From: Flavobacteriia bacterium
GTDB lineage: Bacteria; Bacteroidota; Bacteroidia; Flavobacteriales; Schleiferiaceae
Length of the DNA: 64,000 bases
NCBI GenBank assembly: GCA_013373425.1
Contig: JABXHW010000050.1
Location: 25,916-89,915, forward strand
Direction: 5' to 3'
The translations under genes were made by a program, and so were the position numbers. Shown in pieces: positions 33,001 through 42,121 of this stretch. The first letter of the stretch is position 1; each line of letters opens with the position of its first letter. The notes under the pieces were generated by a model. That model was not told the origin of the DNA and did not search any database. It was given only the letters and a program-made list of their open reading frames with translations.

Positions 33001-34972
33001 CCTGAGTTCCATCTGAAGCATCCCAGTAAATTCTAGTTGAACCCGAAGTGGTGATTGCTTCACCACCATAAGGATAAGTGAGCTCAACATCATCGGGTAC
33101 AAATGAATAGACGAGGTAATATTTCTGAGGTCCAACTGGAATATTGGTTCCGCCAATGCGAACCGTATAATTTCCTTGAGCAGGATTAGCAAGCGTAACC
33201 TGTTCTGCGTTATTCATTGTATCGGTGGCGCGAACTGCATTGGAGTTCAATGCAGTGGCGTTAGGAGTAGGATCGAGCACCCATGGTTGAAGAACAGAGG
33301 TGTCAGTAATCTTCAAGGTCAAGTCCAGATCATTCACCAAAACACGGCCGGCAGCTGGAGACGCGGCTGGATCGGTCCAGTAGAGCATTACTCTCAGCTC
33401 CGCTGTGTTGGCAGGAACTGAAATCTGGAAGCTATCCATTTGCGCTGTTGTGATCGAGTCGGTGATGAACTGACCCGCTTCGATGTCTCGAATACCGCGA
33501 AGAATATTCATTCGACCGTATCCATAGATGAAGTCCGGACCTGGGTTTCCAAGGTCATCCGCCGTATTCATCAAAATGGCTTTTAGCAATCCGCCATCTG
33601 GTTCGTCGCTATGGTTCTCTTCGTAGGCTTGGAACATTTGAGCCATAGCGCCGGCAACACCTGGAGCGGCCATACTTGTTCCGGTCTTGAATCCGTACGT
33701 GTGCGGATCGATAGTGGAAAATACACTTGAACCCACACTAGAAATGTCTGGCTTCAATCGTCCGTCTGCAGATGGTCCTCTAGAGCTAGATGGAGCAATC
33801 ACATCATTTGCATCGATGTTGGCAGTAGCGATAACATTCTTACCGATTTTATGTCCACCAGTGACATTACCCCAACCAGCTCCAGCGCCATAGTTACAGT
33901 TATTCGAACCGGCGTTACCCGCACTAAATACGTGCATCAAGTGATCGTTGTCGTAAATATCCTCATCCATTTGCTGTGAGTAGGAGGTATATCCCGCGTT
34001 ACAGCCATTGGAATAACTCGAGTTTGTGATGCGGACGGCGTGAGAAACGTAGTCGGCATCTACATCGTTCAAGTTTCTTGGGTAACGGTAGTAGAACATA
34101 TCAGCTCCAGGAGCCATTCCTTCTCCTTCCGGATTAATGTTTCCTGCACCGAAAATGGTTCCGGCCACGTGATCGCCGTGATCACCTGAACTGGCATTGG
34201 TGTTTCTAGCAATGATTCTTCCTTGGTAATCCGCGTGAGGTCCGATGTCACCATCATCACCTAAGCCAACAACTACTCCTGATCCGTCGTAATTACGGCC
34301 ACCGGTGAATCTGTTCTTTACGGATAGTGAGCGTGCGCTGCGAATCGCGTTGAAGTTTTCAGGCTCCCCTGGATCTTCACCTACCTGCAAGAAGGCAATG
34401 GCGCGATCAGAAGCCAATTCGAAACGGTCTTCGAGATCAATTTCTATCGTGAGCTTCTCATGATATGGGTCGTACTCTGTTACGTCATAGCCCATCTCGT
34501 TGAGTCGGTAAGCCACCATTTCAGTATTGCTGTGGGGAATGAGCCCTGCTACTACTTCAATGCGATTGGCCCCTCGTACTGCATATTCAGGAATATCGAG
34601 ATCGGTCAATCGACGGGTCATCTTCATTTCAGGTGACAAAACATCCACCGCGAAGAGTGGAAGGTTTCCGAAATCTCCTGCATTTAAATCTGAAGGGAGC
34701 ACCATGGTATAGGCATAGTCGGGAAGGTAATTGATTACTTCACCAACATTCTCAGCCAACCATTCTTGCTCATTCTGAGTAAGGGGTCGAGTAAATTGAA
34801 CAACTCTGAACAAGGACATCCCTTCATCGTTTAGAGCTGTTAGAGCGAGCTCATTCGATGATGGAGTTAGTGTATAAGTACCACTGTTCAGAAGTAATCG
34901 TGGAGCGTCTTGTGCGACCAATGCGCCCCCGATTGTAAGGGAAAGTAGCAGTGTGTAAAGCTTCTTCATCAA
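30080..34972 (-). CDS. T9SS-secreted S8 (subtilisin-like) peptidase with PKD domains
   Basis: Catalytic-type motifs GDDGDIGPHADYQGRI, SSGDHGDHVAGTIFG, GTSMAAPGVAGAMAQ; PKD WDFGDGSTSNDPNP; C-terminal APNPASSQISLFTV.. Confidence 0.9.
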   Translation of the reverse strand: MMKKLYTLLLSLTIGGALVAQDAPRLLLNSGTYTLTPSSNELALTALNDEGMSLFRVVQFTRPLTQNEQEWLAENVGEVINYLPDYAYTMVLPSDLNAGDFGNLPLFAVDVLSPEMKMTRRLTDLDIPEYAVRGANRIEVVAGLIPHSNTEMVAYRLNEMGYDVTEYDPYHEKLTIEIDLEDRFELASDRAIAFLQVGEDPGEPENFNAIRSARSLSVKNRFTGGRNYDGSGVVVGLGDDGDIGPHADYQGRIIARNTNASSGDHGDHVAGTIFGAGNINPEGEGMAPGADMFYYRYPRNLNDVDADYVSHAVRITNSSYSNGCNAGYTSYSQQMDEDIYDNDHLMHVFSAGNAGSNNCNYGAGAGWGNVTGGHKIGKNVIATANIDANDVIAPSSSRGPSADGRLKPDISSVGSSVFSTIDPHTYGFKTGTSMAAPGVAGAMAQMFQAYEENHSDEPDGGLLKAILMNTADDLGNPGPDFIYGYGRMNILRGIRDIEAGQFITDSITTAQMDSFQISVPANTAELRVMLYWTDPAASPAAGRVLVNDLDLTLKITDTSVLQPWVLDPTPNATALNSNAVRATDTMNNAEQVTLANPAQGNYTVRIGGTNIPVGPQKYYLVYSFVPDDVELTYPYGGEAITTSGSTRIYWDASDGTQGFTLEYSTNNGTSWSNIGNAAAGARTYTWTSVPTTPTNDLLIRITRGTQTDMVDAPVTLINQPNGLRLVQSCPDSFVVAWDPLPGAFEYEVYALGAKYMDSIARTVDTFHVFRNIPSTQEVWWSVAAVPSQNGQPGKRAIARLKGSGLQGCVVVNDIGIVELTSPQPGEVAACHDLTAMPIKARFRNTGLNGQDSIPIGYEFNGTVVLDTLYNTLASGASLDFTFPTTVNASSLGSYTVKVWSNAMNDGNIYNDTSEVTFTVASGGTAKTAPYTQNFDGFSNCPTTTDCGATVCGLFDDWNNLSNGTFDDIDFRTNSGSTPSSGTGPSNDNTLGTSAGKYLYLEASGGCNFQEALLVSPCIDLTNTTLPQLEFAYHMQGSHIGELHVDLFSNGEWFLDIVPAKVGPQGSIWMNENLSLVPWAGQIVSIRFRASTGSDYQGDIAIDDFSITQASTAPIAGFGVSNPTPCTGEVVDLIDQSTNVPSTWTWSITPNTYNFVNGTSSTSQNPQVVFNALGNYTITLVASNSNGADTITTTNAVIAGNGLPLPIIEDFPSVFVPSGWFVENPDGLNTWESQTCIEYNGSAGRAFRVNNFSYGSTGQRDYLNSPSIDLSTATSPSLVFDVAYVGTTSNKNDRLQIQISSDCGNTWDPAVYDRTTGALTTLNINQNNEYIPTGAGHWRRDTIDLTAYAGSSVKIRFVNITDGGNALYLDNVQLYDLSITPPSSAFTSNLADSCLARTFTFTYPGAAGTTVTWDFGSGASPASATGNGPHNVTYTFGGSKLVEMTAVNGGGTSTSNVVFPISQKPRAGLTYAFVPGSNGYEVQFSSGPSSGSIDTYFWDFGDGSTSNDPNPLYLYSTGGATTVMLITSNRCGPDTSSVVIGNINLPEDAPSSWILAPNPASSQISLFTVEGDLGIQSAQIFTINGKQLAVQNSLDGKAHVNFDITDLPAGVYLLRTYGDNESYTMRFAVQR

Positions 34973-35100
34973 TACAATTTGTACAGTTAAACGTGCGTGC
35001 GAACTGGCTAATTTAACGATTAGACGGTACGAGTTGTTCTACTTTACAGATAGTTTGATTCGCCTTTGGTATATTCGAGACTTAAACCGCAGAGACTACT

Positions 35101-37563
35101 ATGCGTATTACACCAATCATTGCAGCGCTTGCGTTGCTTTTTTCGTATTCGGCTCAAGCTCAATCCTCTTCTGAAATTCAGAAGAAACTTCAACGACTTA
35201 ATTCATTCGGTAGGGTGATGTATATCGCGGCTCACCCCGACGATGAAAATACAAGAGTGATATCATGGCTATCAAATGGTCTGAACGCAGAGGTTCGATA
35301 TCTATCGCTTACTAGAGGTTCAGGCGGACAGAACATGATCGGGACAGAATTAGGACCGGAATTGGGAGTTTTAAGAACAGAAGAGCTTCTCGCAGCTCGT
35401 TCTATCGACGGTGGTACGCAGAGATTTACCCAGGCTGTCGACTTCGGTTATTCAAAGACCGCAGAGGAGTCGATGGAGATATGGGACAAGGAAGAAGTGC
35501 TCAACGATGTAGTTCGTGCCATTCGCGAATTCCGTCCAGATATCATTCTAACCCGTTTCCCCCCAGACAGCAGAGGCGGACACGGTCACCACACAGCATC
35601 GGCTATACTTGCTTTGGAAGCTTTTGAGCTAGCTGGAGACCCGGATTACCTGAGAGAAATGAATGGTGGAATTCCGCATCAACCTAAAGCCATTTATTGG
35701 AATACATACAGCTGGAGATGGGATCCAAACCTAGATTCCTTGGCTACCAATGATCCAAAGTATTTCAAGGCCAATGTGGGGGGATTCGATCCAGTCCTAG
35801 GAATGTCCTACAATGAAATTGGCTCTCATGCGAGAAGTCAGCACCGTTGTCAGGGTTTTGGAGTGAGCATTTCGCGAGGCGATGCGTGGGAATTCTTTGC
35901 ACACATGAATGGGGATATCATTGAAAATGACATGACTGAACTCTTTCCAAGCAATTGGGAGGATTTCGGTGTTTCTAGTGAAGTAGGCGCTTTAGCTTTG
36001 GAGGTAGAGGAGAACTTCGACGCTTCTATTCCTGCGGCTTCAGTAGGTCCACTAATGAATCTTTATGAAGCTCTTTATCAAGAGTCGATGTACAGAAGCG
36101 ATATCAATGTGATTAGAGCCGATCGTGAGAAACTGGCACTCATTCGCGATTTGATTCTCGATTGCATGGGGCTGTATGCGGAGTGCATTACTAGCGACTG
36201 GTCGTATCCTTATAATTCGGGTGGAAACGTTATGGTACCCGCTCAACTTCGGATGATTGCCCGAAATGTTGAAGGATTGTCTGTGGCCACGGAAGATGTC
36301 CGATTCGACAACCCAGTTCTTCCACTTAATGAGTTCGCAGAGTATGATATTGATGTGAATTTAGGATCTGGAATTTCCCAACCTTATTGGCTGAAGGATG
36401 TCGCACCAAGCGCCGTTCAAGACCAGCGACTTCGCTCGGCCAATGCAGGATATGCAGGCTGGGTGAACCTTCAGCTTACCTACGAAGGTAAGTCGATTAA
36501 GATGGAAGTGCCAGTTACGCATCGTTGGAGCGACAGAGTGGATGGTGAGCAGCGTAGACCTACGGTGGTTGCACCTTTGGCTACTGCTACCTTCGACAGA
36601 GATGTGGCGATATTCTCTGATAATCTAGCTCAAACCGTTCAGCTCCGAGTAAAGAACTTTCAAGAAGACCTTCGCACAAGTGTGAGCTTGGATGTGCCGG
36701 AAGGATGGACGTATGCACCGGCGCGGATCGATCTAAACTTTGGTGCCACACACGAAGAGCGCGTGGTTACTTTTACCGTAACGCCGCCTTCCAACGCAAG
36801 TGAAGCCTATATTCGTCCAAAGCTTTCGGGTGTAAACGGTACTATTCAACAGTTCTCAGAGATCGCATATCCTCATATTCCAACTCAAGTTGTTTTTGGT
36901 GAATCGAAAACCAAGGTGGTACGATTGGATATGCAGCTCAATCGGGGCACCATTGGATATATTCAAGGTGCAGGCGATGAAGTCGACGTGGCCATTGAAC
37001 AAATGGGCTTTGATGTCACACGCCTCGAAGAGTCAGACTTAGCTTCAATCGACCTAAATCAATTCCAAGCCATCGTCGTAGGTATTCGCGCTTACAATGT
37101 GCATCCATGGCTGTTGAATTACCGAGAGAAGCTCTTCAACTACGTGGAAGAAGGGGGGCACTTAGTCGTTCAATACAATACGGCTACACGCGACTTGCTT
37201 ACATCAGAATTGGGACCTTATCCTTTCACCTTAAGTCGAAATAGAGTTACGGAGGAAGATGCTGATGTGACATTGCTCAATGAATCTCACCCATTCTTCA
37301 CATCACCAAATCGTATCAATACCAATGATTTTGAAAATTGGGTTCAAGAGCGTGGACTGTATTTCGCGAGTGAATGGAGTAGTGATTACGAAGCTTTGAT
37401 TTCATGGCATGATGAAGGTGAAGAACCTCAAAATGGGGGATTGCTCTATGCAGAGTATGGCGACGGTCATTTCACCTATACCGGCATTAGCTTTTTCCGT
37501 GAACTCCCTGCCGGAGTGCCAGGAGCATTTAAATTACTCGCTAACATTCTATCTCATGAGTAG
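35101..37563 (+). CDS. PIG-L (LmbE) family deacetylase with C-terminal ThuA/GATase-like domain
   Basis: MYIAAHPDDENTRVISWL, RFPPDSRGGHGHHTASAILA; C-terminal FQAIVVGIRAYNVHPWLLNYREKLFNYVEEGGHLVVQYNT. Confidence 0.85.
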   Translation: MRITPIIAALALLFSYSAQAQSSSEIQKKLQRLNSFGRVMYIAAHPDDENTRVISWLSNGLNAEVRYLSLTRGSGGQNMIGTELGPELGVLRTEELLAARSIDGGTQRFTQAVDFGYSKTAEESMEIWDKEEVLNDVVRAIREFRPDIILTRFPPDSRGGHGHHTASAILALEAFELAGDPDYLREMNGGIPHQPKAIYWNTYSWRWDPNLDSLATNDPKYFKANVGGFDPVLGMSYNEIGSHARSQHRCQGFGVSISRGDAWEFFAHMNGDIIENDMTELFPSNWEDFGVSSEVGALALEVEENFDASIPAASVGPLMNLYEALYQESMYRSDINVIRADREKLALIRDLILDCMGLYAECITSDWSYPYNSGGNVMVPAQLRMIARNVEGLSVATEDVRFDNPVLPLNEFAEYDIDVNLGSGISQPYWLKDVAPSAVQDQRLRSANAGYAGWVNLQLTYEGKSIKMEVPVTHRWSDRVDGEQRRPTVVAPLATATFDRDVAIFSDNLAQTVQLRVKNFQEDLRTSVSLDVPEGWTYAPARIDLNFGATHEERVVTFTVTPPSNASEAYIRPKLSGVNGTIQQFSEIAYPHIPTQVVFGESKTKVVRLDMQLNRGTIGYIQGAGDEVDVAIEQMGFDVTRLEESDLASIDLNQFQAIVVGIRAYNVHPWLLNYREKLFNYVEEGGHLVVQYNTATRDLLTSELGPYPFTLSRNRVTEEDADVTLLNESHPFFTSPNRINTNDFENWVQERGLYFASEWSSDYEALISWHDEGEEPQNGGLLYAEYGDGHFTYTGISFFRELPAGVPGAFKLLANILSHE

Positions 37564-37663
37564 GCCGATTTTCAAGAAGTGGAGTCAGCTCTACACGGTT
37601 GTCGTGTTAGCGCTCGCAGCAGAGATTGTTTTGTTTGGAGTCCTTACCAATATCTTTAACTGA
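37556..37663 (+). CDS. Small membrane protein (35 aa) coupled to both neighbours
   Basis: ATG 37556 inside PIG-L 3' end: MSRPIFKKWSQLYTVVVLALAAEIVLFGVLTNIFN*; TGATG overlap with symporter start at 37663. Confidence 0.65.
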   Translation: MSRPIFKKWSQLYTVVVLALAAEIVLFGVLTNIFN

Positions 37664-39405
37664 TGCATTTAGTCGACTGGATTGTATTGGGAGGAACCCT
37701 TCTCTTCATCGTGATGTTTGGCATCTGGAAGAGTCGCAATCAGAGTATTACTGGATTTTTAAGAGGTGAGAAGCTCTCATGGAGTACCATCGGGCTATCC
37801 ATTATGGCTACACAAGCCAGTGCGATTACTTTTTTGAGTACTCCAGGGCAAGCGTATGAAGATGGAATGGGCTTCGTTCAGTTCTACTTCGGTTTGCCGA
37901 TTGCCATCATAATTATCTGCGCTTTCTTTCTGCCAATTTATTACCGACTGAATGTTGTTACAGCCTACGAATACCTAGAGTCACGCTTTGATCTACGCAC
38001 GCGACTATTCACCGCGTTACTCTTCTTGGTATCCCGCGGCTTGGCTGCAGGAATTACCATATATGCTCCAGCCATCATCTTGTCGAAGATTATGAACTGG
38101 AACCTTCAGATGACCATCTTGGTGGTGGGAATTCTGGTGATTCTCTACACGGTTAGTGGCGGAACAAAGGCCGTGAGCATGACCCAACGTTGGCAGATGA
38201 CCATCATTCTTTTCGGAATGTTTTTGGCTTTTTTCATCATTGTAGATCAACTTCCAGATTCCATGAGCTTTGTGGAGAGCCTTGAGTTGGCGGGGGTGAT
38301 GGATAGAATGAATATCATCGATACCAACCTCGATTTATCGAATAGGTATACGATATGGTCGGGTCTCACCGGTGGTTTGTTCTTAGCCTTGAGTTATTTC
38401 GGAACCGATCAAAGTCAGGTTCAGAGGTATTTGGGTGGTCGATCATTGAAGGAGAGTAGAATGGGTTTGATTTTCAATGCCCTATTGAAAGTTCCAATGC
38501 AGTTCTTCATTCTTCTCGTGGGAATCATGGTATTCGTTTTCTACCAAGTGAATGAACCACCGATGTTCTTCAATTCAGCTGGAATTGCAAAAGCAGAAGA
38601 ATTGGGTTTTGGTGGACAAGTTCAGATTTATCAAGAGCAATACAGTCGCACTCAAATTGAGAAACAAGCCATCGTTGGTCATTGGATGGATGCTCCTGCC
38701 GCAGAGCGCCCTGCTTTGGAAACTCAGATCAGAAACTTGAACGAAGAGGCTGAGCTTCAACGGGATCAATTGAAGGAGTTTTTAGAGAACGATCAATTGA
38801 ATGTTGAAACCAAGGACGGTGACTATATCTTCATCACCTTCATTATGGATCACATGCCCATTGGAATAGTCGGCCTCCTGTTGGCTGTTATTATGTCCGC
38901 CGCGATGTCGTCAACTGCAGGTGAGCTGAATGCCCTGGCGAGTACGACGGTTCATGATTTCTATTGGCGATTGAGAGGGAAAGAGGAGGAAGATGAATTG
39001 GATACAGAACTCAAGGAAGAGTCAGATTCTGCTAAGCTTTCTACTTCAAAGCTGTTCACGGCCATATGGGGCCTTTTAGCAATCATTATCGCGTTGTCGG
39101 CAAATATGGTTGACAACCTTATAGAGTTGGTAAACATTCTAGGATCGATTTTCTACGGAACCATCTTGGGCATTTTCCTCGTAGCCTTCTTCTTTAAGCG
39201 CATTAAAGCGAGAGCTGTTTTCATTGCAGCGGTCATAGCCCAGTCTACCGTTCTCATTGCTCATGCACTGAATGTTGCTGAGGTGATTGAGTTGGGATAC
39301 CTGATGTACAATGCAATAGGATGTGGTGTATTAGTGGGTATGGCCCTCTTACTTCAATTGATGATGGGGTCTAATCATCAGGATGACCTGATTGACAACG
39401 ACTAA
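37663..39405 (+). CDS. Sodium:solute symporter (SSS) family protein
   Basis: LSWSTIGLSIMATQASAITFLSTPGQAYEDGMGF; SYFGTDQSQVQRYLGGRS. Confidence 0.9.
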   Translation: MHLVDWIVLGGTLLFIVMFGIWKSRNQSITGFLRGEKLSWSTIGLSIMATQASAITFLSTPGQAYEDGMGFVQFYFGLPIAIIIICAFFLPIYYRLNVVTAYEYLESRFDLRTRLFTALLFLVSRGLAAGITIYAPAIILSKIMNWNLQMTILVVGILVILYTVSGGTKAVSMTQRWQMTIILFGMFLAFFIIVDQLPDSMSFVESLELAGVMDRMNIIDTNLDLSNRYTIWSGLTGGLFLALSYFGTDQSQVQRYLGGRSLKESRMGLIFNALLKVPMQFFILLVGIMVFVFYQVNEPPMFFNSAGIAKAEELGFGGQVQIYQEQYSRTQIEKQAIVGHWMDAPAAERPALETQIRNLNEEAELQRDQLKEFLENDQLNVETKDGDYIFITFIMDHMPIGIVGLLLAVIMSAAMSSTAGELNALASTTVHDFYWRLRGKEEEDELDTELKEESDSAKLSTSKLFTAIWGLLAIIIALSANMVDNLIELVNILGSIFYGTILGIFLVAFFFKRIKARAVFIAAVIAQSTVLIAHALNVAEVIELGYLMYNAIGCGVLVGMALLLQLMMGSNHQDDLIDND

Positions 39406-39495
39406 GGAAGGTGACAATCTGCTACATGTCCGACATAAGGGCATGACTCCATGACTGAATTCCTTGATTTTCATGGCATTTCAGGGTATTGGCCT

Positions 39496-39503
39496 TACCT
39501 TTG
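39496..39503 (+). promoter_or_regulatory. Bacteroidota-type -7 promoter element (TACCTTTG)
   Basis: Exact TAnnTTTG match, 29 nt upstream of FKBP start. Confidence 0.6.
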
Positions 39504-39532
39504 CGACTTCATTTGAAAAAAGAAAACGGATT

Positions 39533-39961
39533 ATGTCCACAGTAAAAGCAAATGACACCGTACGTGTCCACTACACAGGAAAATTGAATGACGGCGAGAT
39601 CTTCGACTCAAGCGTTGATCGCGACCCATTGCAGTTCACAGTTGGAGCAGGTCAGATGATTCCTGGTTTCGACAAAGCAGTGGAAGGTATGGAGCTTAAC
39701 GAGAAGAAGACCGTAACTCTAGCACCAGCTGATGCTTACGGCGACGTAAATAAAGATCTCTTCCACAAGGTAGAGCGCACTCAGCTTCCAGAAGATTTGA
39801 AGCCTGAAGTAGGCCAGATGTTGGTGGCAGGCTCACCTGACGGTCGTGAAATGCAAGTTCGTGTTGCTGAAGTAGCCGACGATGCGATCACAATCGATGC
39901 TAACCACCCACTTGCTGGCAGAGATCTCACTTTTGATATCCAGTTGGTAGAGATTCTCTAA
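39533..39961 (+). CDS. FKBP-type peptidyl-prolyl isomerase (SlyD-like)
   Basis: VRVHYTGKLNDGEIFDSSVDRDPLQFTVGAGQMIPGFDKAVEGM; start trimmed to ATG 39533. Confidence 0.92.
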   Translation: MSTVKANDTVRVHYTGKLNDGEIFDSSVDRDPLQFTVGAGQMIPGFDKAVEGMELNEKKTVTLAPADAYGDVNKDLFHKVERTQLPEDLKPEVGQMLVAGSPDGREMQVRVAEVADDAITIDANHPLAGRDLTFDIQLVEIL

Positions 39962-39979
39962 TCAGAACCACCTGAAACA

Positions 39980-40018
39980 ATGAAACCCCGTTGGCGTAAT
40001 GCTGGCGGGGTTTTTTTG
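39980..40018 (+). terminator. Intrinsic terminator
   Basis: AACCCCGTTGGCGTAATGCTGGCGGGGTTTTTTT. Confidence 0.75.
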
Positions 40019-40028
40019 TGGGAAGGAG

Positions 40029-40105
40029 CGCAGAACGCAGAACGCAGAACGCAGAACGCAGAACGCAGAACGCAGAACGCAGGAGCGCAGGAACGCAGGA
40101 ATACA
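40029..40105. repeat. Heptamer tandem array (CGCAGAA): 7 perfect units plus degenerate tail
   Basis: Units at 40029, 40036, 40043, 40050, 40057, 40064, 40071, then cgcagga and a degenerate gcgcaggaacgcagg tail. Confidence 0.95.
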
Positions 40106-40135
40106 GGTGGCACGAACACGAAAGCACGCAGCTAC

Positions 40136-40238
40136 CAGTATTAAGTATCCAGTATCCAGTATTGATTCAGAACTAAAACACCCCTGAAGGTCAGCATACC
40201 CCAATCCGTGCTAAATTGTACCCAGTACCCAGTACCCA
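40136..40238 (+). repeat. Composite intergenic element copy 1: [NAGTATY]x4 (40136-40163), 54-nt core (40164-40217), [GTACCCA]x3 (40218-40238)
   Basis: Direct reading; same layout as 60741-60836 (minus) and 63850-64000. Confidence 0.9.
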
Positions 40239-40244
40239 TTTCAA

Positions 40245-41084
40245 TCACGGTATCCACTTAATATCATCAAAGTTCGGCTTGCGTTTTTCGAGGAACGCAT
40301 TACGTCCTTCCTTTGCTTCGTCTGTCATGTAGGCAAGGCGAGTAGCTTCACCAGCGAATACCTGTTGTCCAACCATTCCATCGTCGGTGAGGTTGAAGGC
40401 AAACTTGAGCATCTTGATAGAGGTAGGTGATTTCTCAAGAATCTCTTGAGCCCATTCGTATGCAGTATCCTCTAATTCGTCGTGCGGGATAGACGCATTG
40501 GCCATTCCCATAGCAACTGCGTCGTCTGCGCTGTAGTTTCTACCGAGGAAGAAGATTTCACGAGCTTTCTTTTGTCCGACCATCTTAGCGAGGTAAGCCG
40601 ATCCGTAACCGCCATCAAAGCTAGTTACATCGGCATCGGTTTGCTTGAAGATAGCGTGCTCCTTACTCGCCAAAGTGAGGTCGCACACCACGTGCAAACT
40701 GTGACCGCCACCTACAGCCCATCCAGGAACAACTGCGATGACAACCTTAGGCATAAAGCGAATCAATCGCTGCACCTCGAGGATGTTCAAGCGAGGCATT
40801 CCGTCGTCGTCTACATACCCTTGATGTCCGCGAGCATTCTGATCGCCACCAGAACAGAAGCTGTATACACCGTCCTTCGGACTAGGTCCTTCGGCACTGA
40901 ACAGAACAACACCGATGTTCGTATCTTCTCTAGCGTCGAGAAATGCTTGATACAATTCAGCTACCGTCTTGGGACGGAATGCGTTTCTCACGTGTGGTCG
41001 GTTGAAGGCAATACGCGCCACTTTACCCGACTTCTTATAGGTAATGTCTTCGAACTCTCTAACGGTCGTCCAATTCGCTTTCAT
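40245..41084 (-). CDS. menB: 1,4-dihydroxy-2-naphthoyl-CoA synthase
   Basis: YSFCSGGDQNARG; VPGWAVGGGHSLHVVCDLTLAS; FDGGYGSAYLAKMVGQKKAREIFFLGR. Confidence 0.95.
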   Translation of the reverse strand: MKANWTTVREFEDITYKKSGKVARIAFNRPHVRNAFRPKTVAELYQAFLDAREDTNIGVVLFSAEGPSPKDGVYSFCSGGDQNARGHQGYVDDDGMPRLNILEVQRLIRFMPKVVIAVVPGWAVGGGHSLHVVCDLTLASKEHAIFKQTDADVTSFDGGYGSAYLAKMVGQKKAREIFFLGRNYSADDAVAMGMANASIPHDELEDTAYEWAQEILEKSPTSIKMLKFAFNLTDDGMVGQQVFAGEATRLAYMTDEAKEGRNAFLEKRKPNFDDIKWIP

Positions 41085-41091
41085 GTGTTAC

Positions 41092-41664
41092 TCATTTTGG
41101 AAAGTAAGCTTTACTATTCCGAGTTAATAGGAGAACAATCTGCTCTAACATCAAAATTACATTATCCGTTGCGTCCATGTAGTATTTTAGAGATTTATTC
41201 ACCTTGTCAAGACGCTCTTTATTCAGTGCGGATGTTGAATAGCAGTCTGTTTTTTCCTTCCCTCGAGATATCACATGTTGAGTGATATGCTCGAAGTAAT
41301 TTTTAGTGTGAATTTGAACCTGATTAAGTGGGAAACCAGCTTTTTTGTCTCCAACGCAAGCTAATATTCTCAATAATATGGCATCACTGAGAGTTTGGTT
41401 GCCACTGAAAGATTTCTTGGGAGGGATTCTCAATGGTTCTTTGATTTTTTCACGATCTGCATTGATTAGTTCTTCAATGATGCCTCTTCCTGTCTTAACC
41501 TCCTCGAGAAGGGCATTAATCCGCACTACGCCTAGTTTGCTTTGATTTCTTCTTTCCCTTATTTGGCTGAGGAAACTTGTTAAGTAAAAAGTTAGAGAAC
41601 CAATGACGATCGGAAGTATGAACTTTTCAGCAAAATCTAGAAATTCTGAAGTTGTTAAGTTCAT
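41092..41664 (-). CDS. Hypothetical protein with N-terminal TM segment
   Basis: 190-aa ORF. Confidence 0.55.
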   Translation of the reverse strand: MNLTTSEFLDFAEKFILPIVIGSLTFYLTSFLSQIRERRNQSKLGVVRINALLEEVKTGRGIIEELINADREKIKEPLRIPPKKSFSGNQTLSDAILLRILACVGDKKAGFPLNQVQIHTKNYFEHITQHVISRGKEKTDCYSTSALNKERLDKVNKSLKYYMDATDNVILMLEQIVLLLTRNSKAYFPK

Positions 41665-42119
41665 TATCGCTTGATGTTCGTTTCGTAAATATCAATCCAA
41701 CGTTCAGGAGTGATCTTTGTGCACAACTCACCAATCAAATCATAGGGAATGTGTTTTGGATTCTTCAATCGCAAACAGCTCTTGCCCATATCTAATTTCG
41801 TTGGCACTTGCTTGGTGTACTCGTCTTGAAACCACTTATACAACACATTATCAGCATAAACCCCCATGTGGTAAAATGCGATGAAGTTCTTTTGAGAAGC
41901 TAGGCTCAGGAAGGGGAGTGGCTCTGAAGGCTTGCAGTGGTATCCAGCCGGATACGTGCTGTGAGGGACGACCCATCCTGGCATGCCGTAAGAGAGGGCT
42001 TCTTCAAATCCCTTAGGAATGTTTGCATTGATAACCTCGCGCAATTTGAGCATCGGTTCTTTTCGGTCTTCTGGAATCAGTTCGTAGTATTCGTCTACGG
42101 TGGCAGCTTTGTAATTCAT
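41664..42119 (-). CDS. DUF1801-like protein
   Basis: YYELIPEDRKEPMLKLREVINANIPKGFEEALSYGMPGWVVPH. Confidence 0.8.
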   Translation of the reverse strand: MNYKAATVDEYYELIPEDRKEPMLKLREVINANIPKGFEEALSYGMPGWVVPHSTYPAGYHCKPSEPLPFLSLASQKNFIAFYHMGVYADNVLYKWFQDEYTKQVPTKLDMGKSCLRLKNPKHIPYDLIGELCTKITPERWIDIYETNIKR

Positions 42120-42121
42120 AA

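Noticed and set aside
39416-39456. Possible period-8 signal (gcatgact ccatgact) upstream of the FKBP gene
   Set aside because: Spacing between CAT motifs is 9, 9 and 8, not in register; too weak to call an octamer array.
39927-40204. Short ORFs in the repeat region (e.g. VLRSAFCVLRSAF..)
   Set aside because: Translations of the CGCAGAA tandem array; low complexity, not genes.
40482-41285. 267-aa plus-strand ORF antisense to menB
   Set aside because: menB is unmistakable on the other strand; the ORF extends into the next gene and has no recognisable features.
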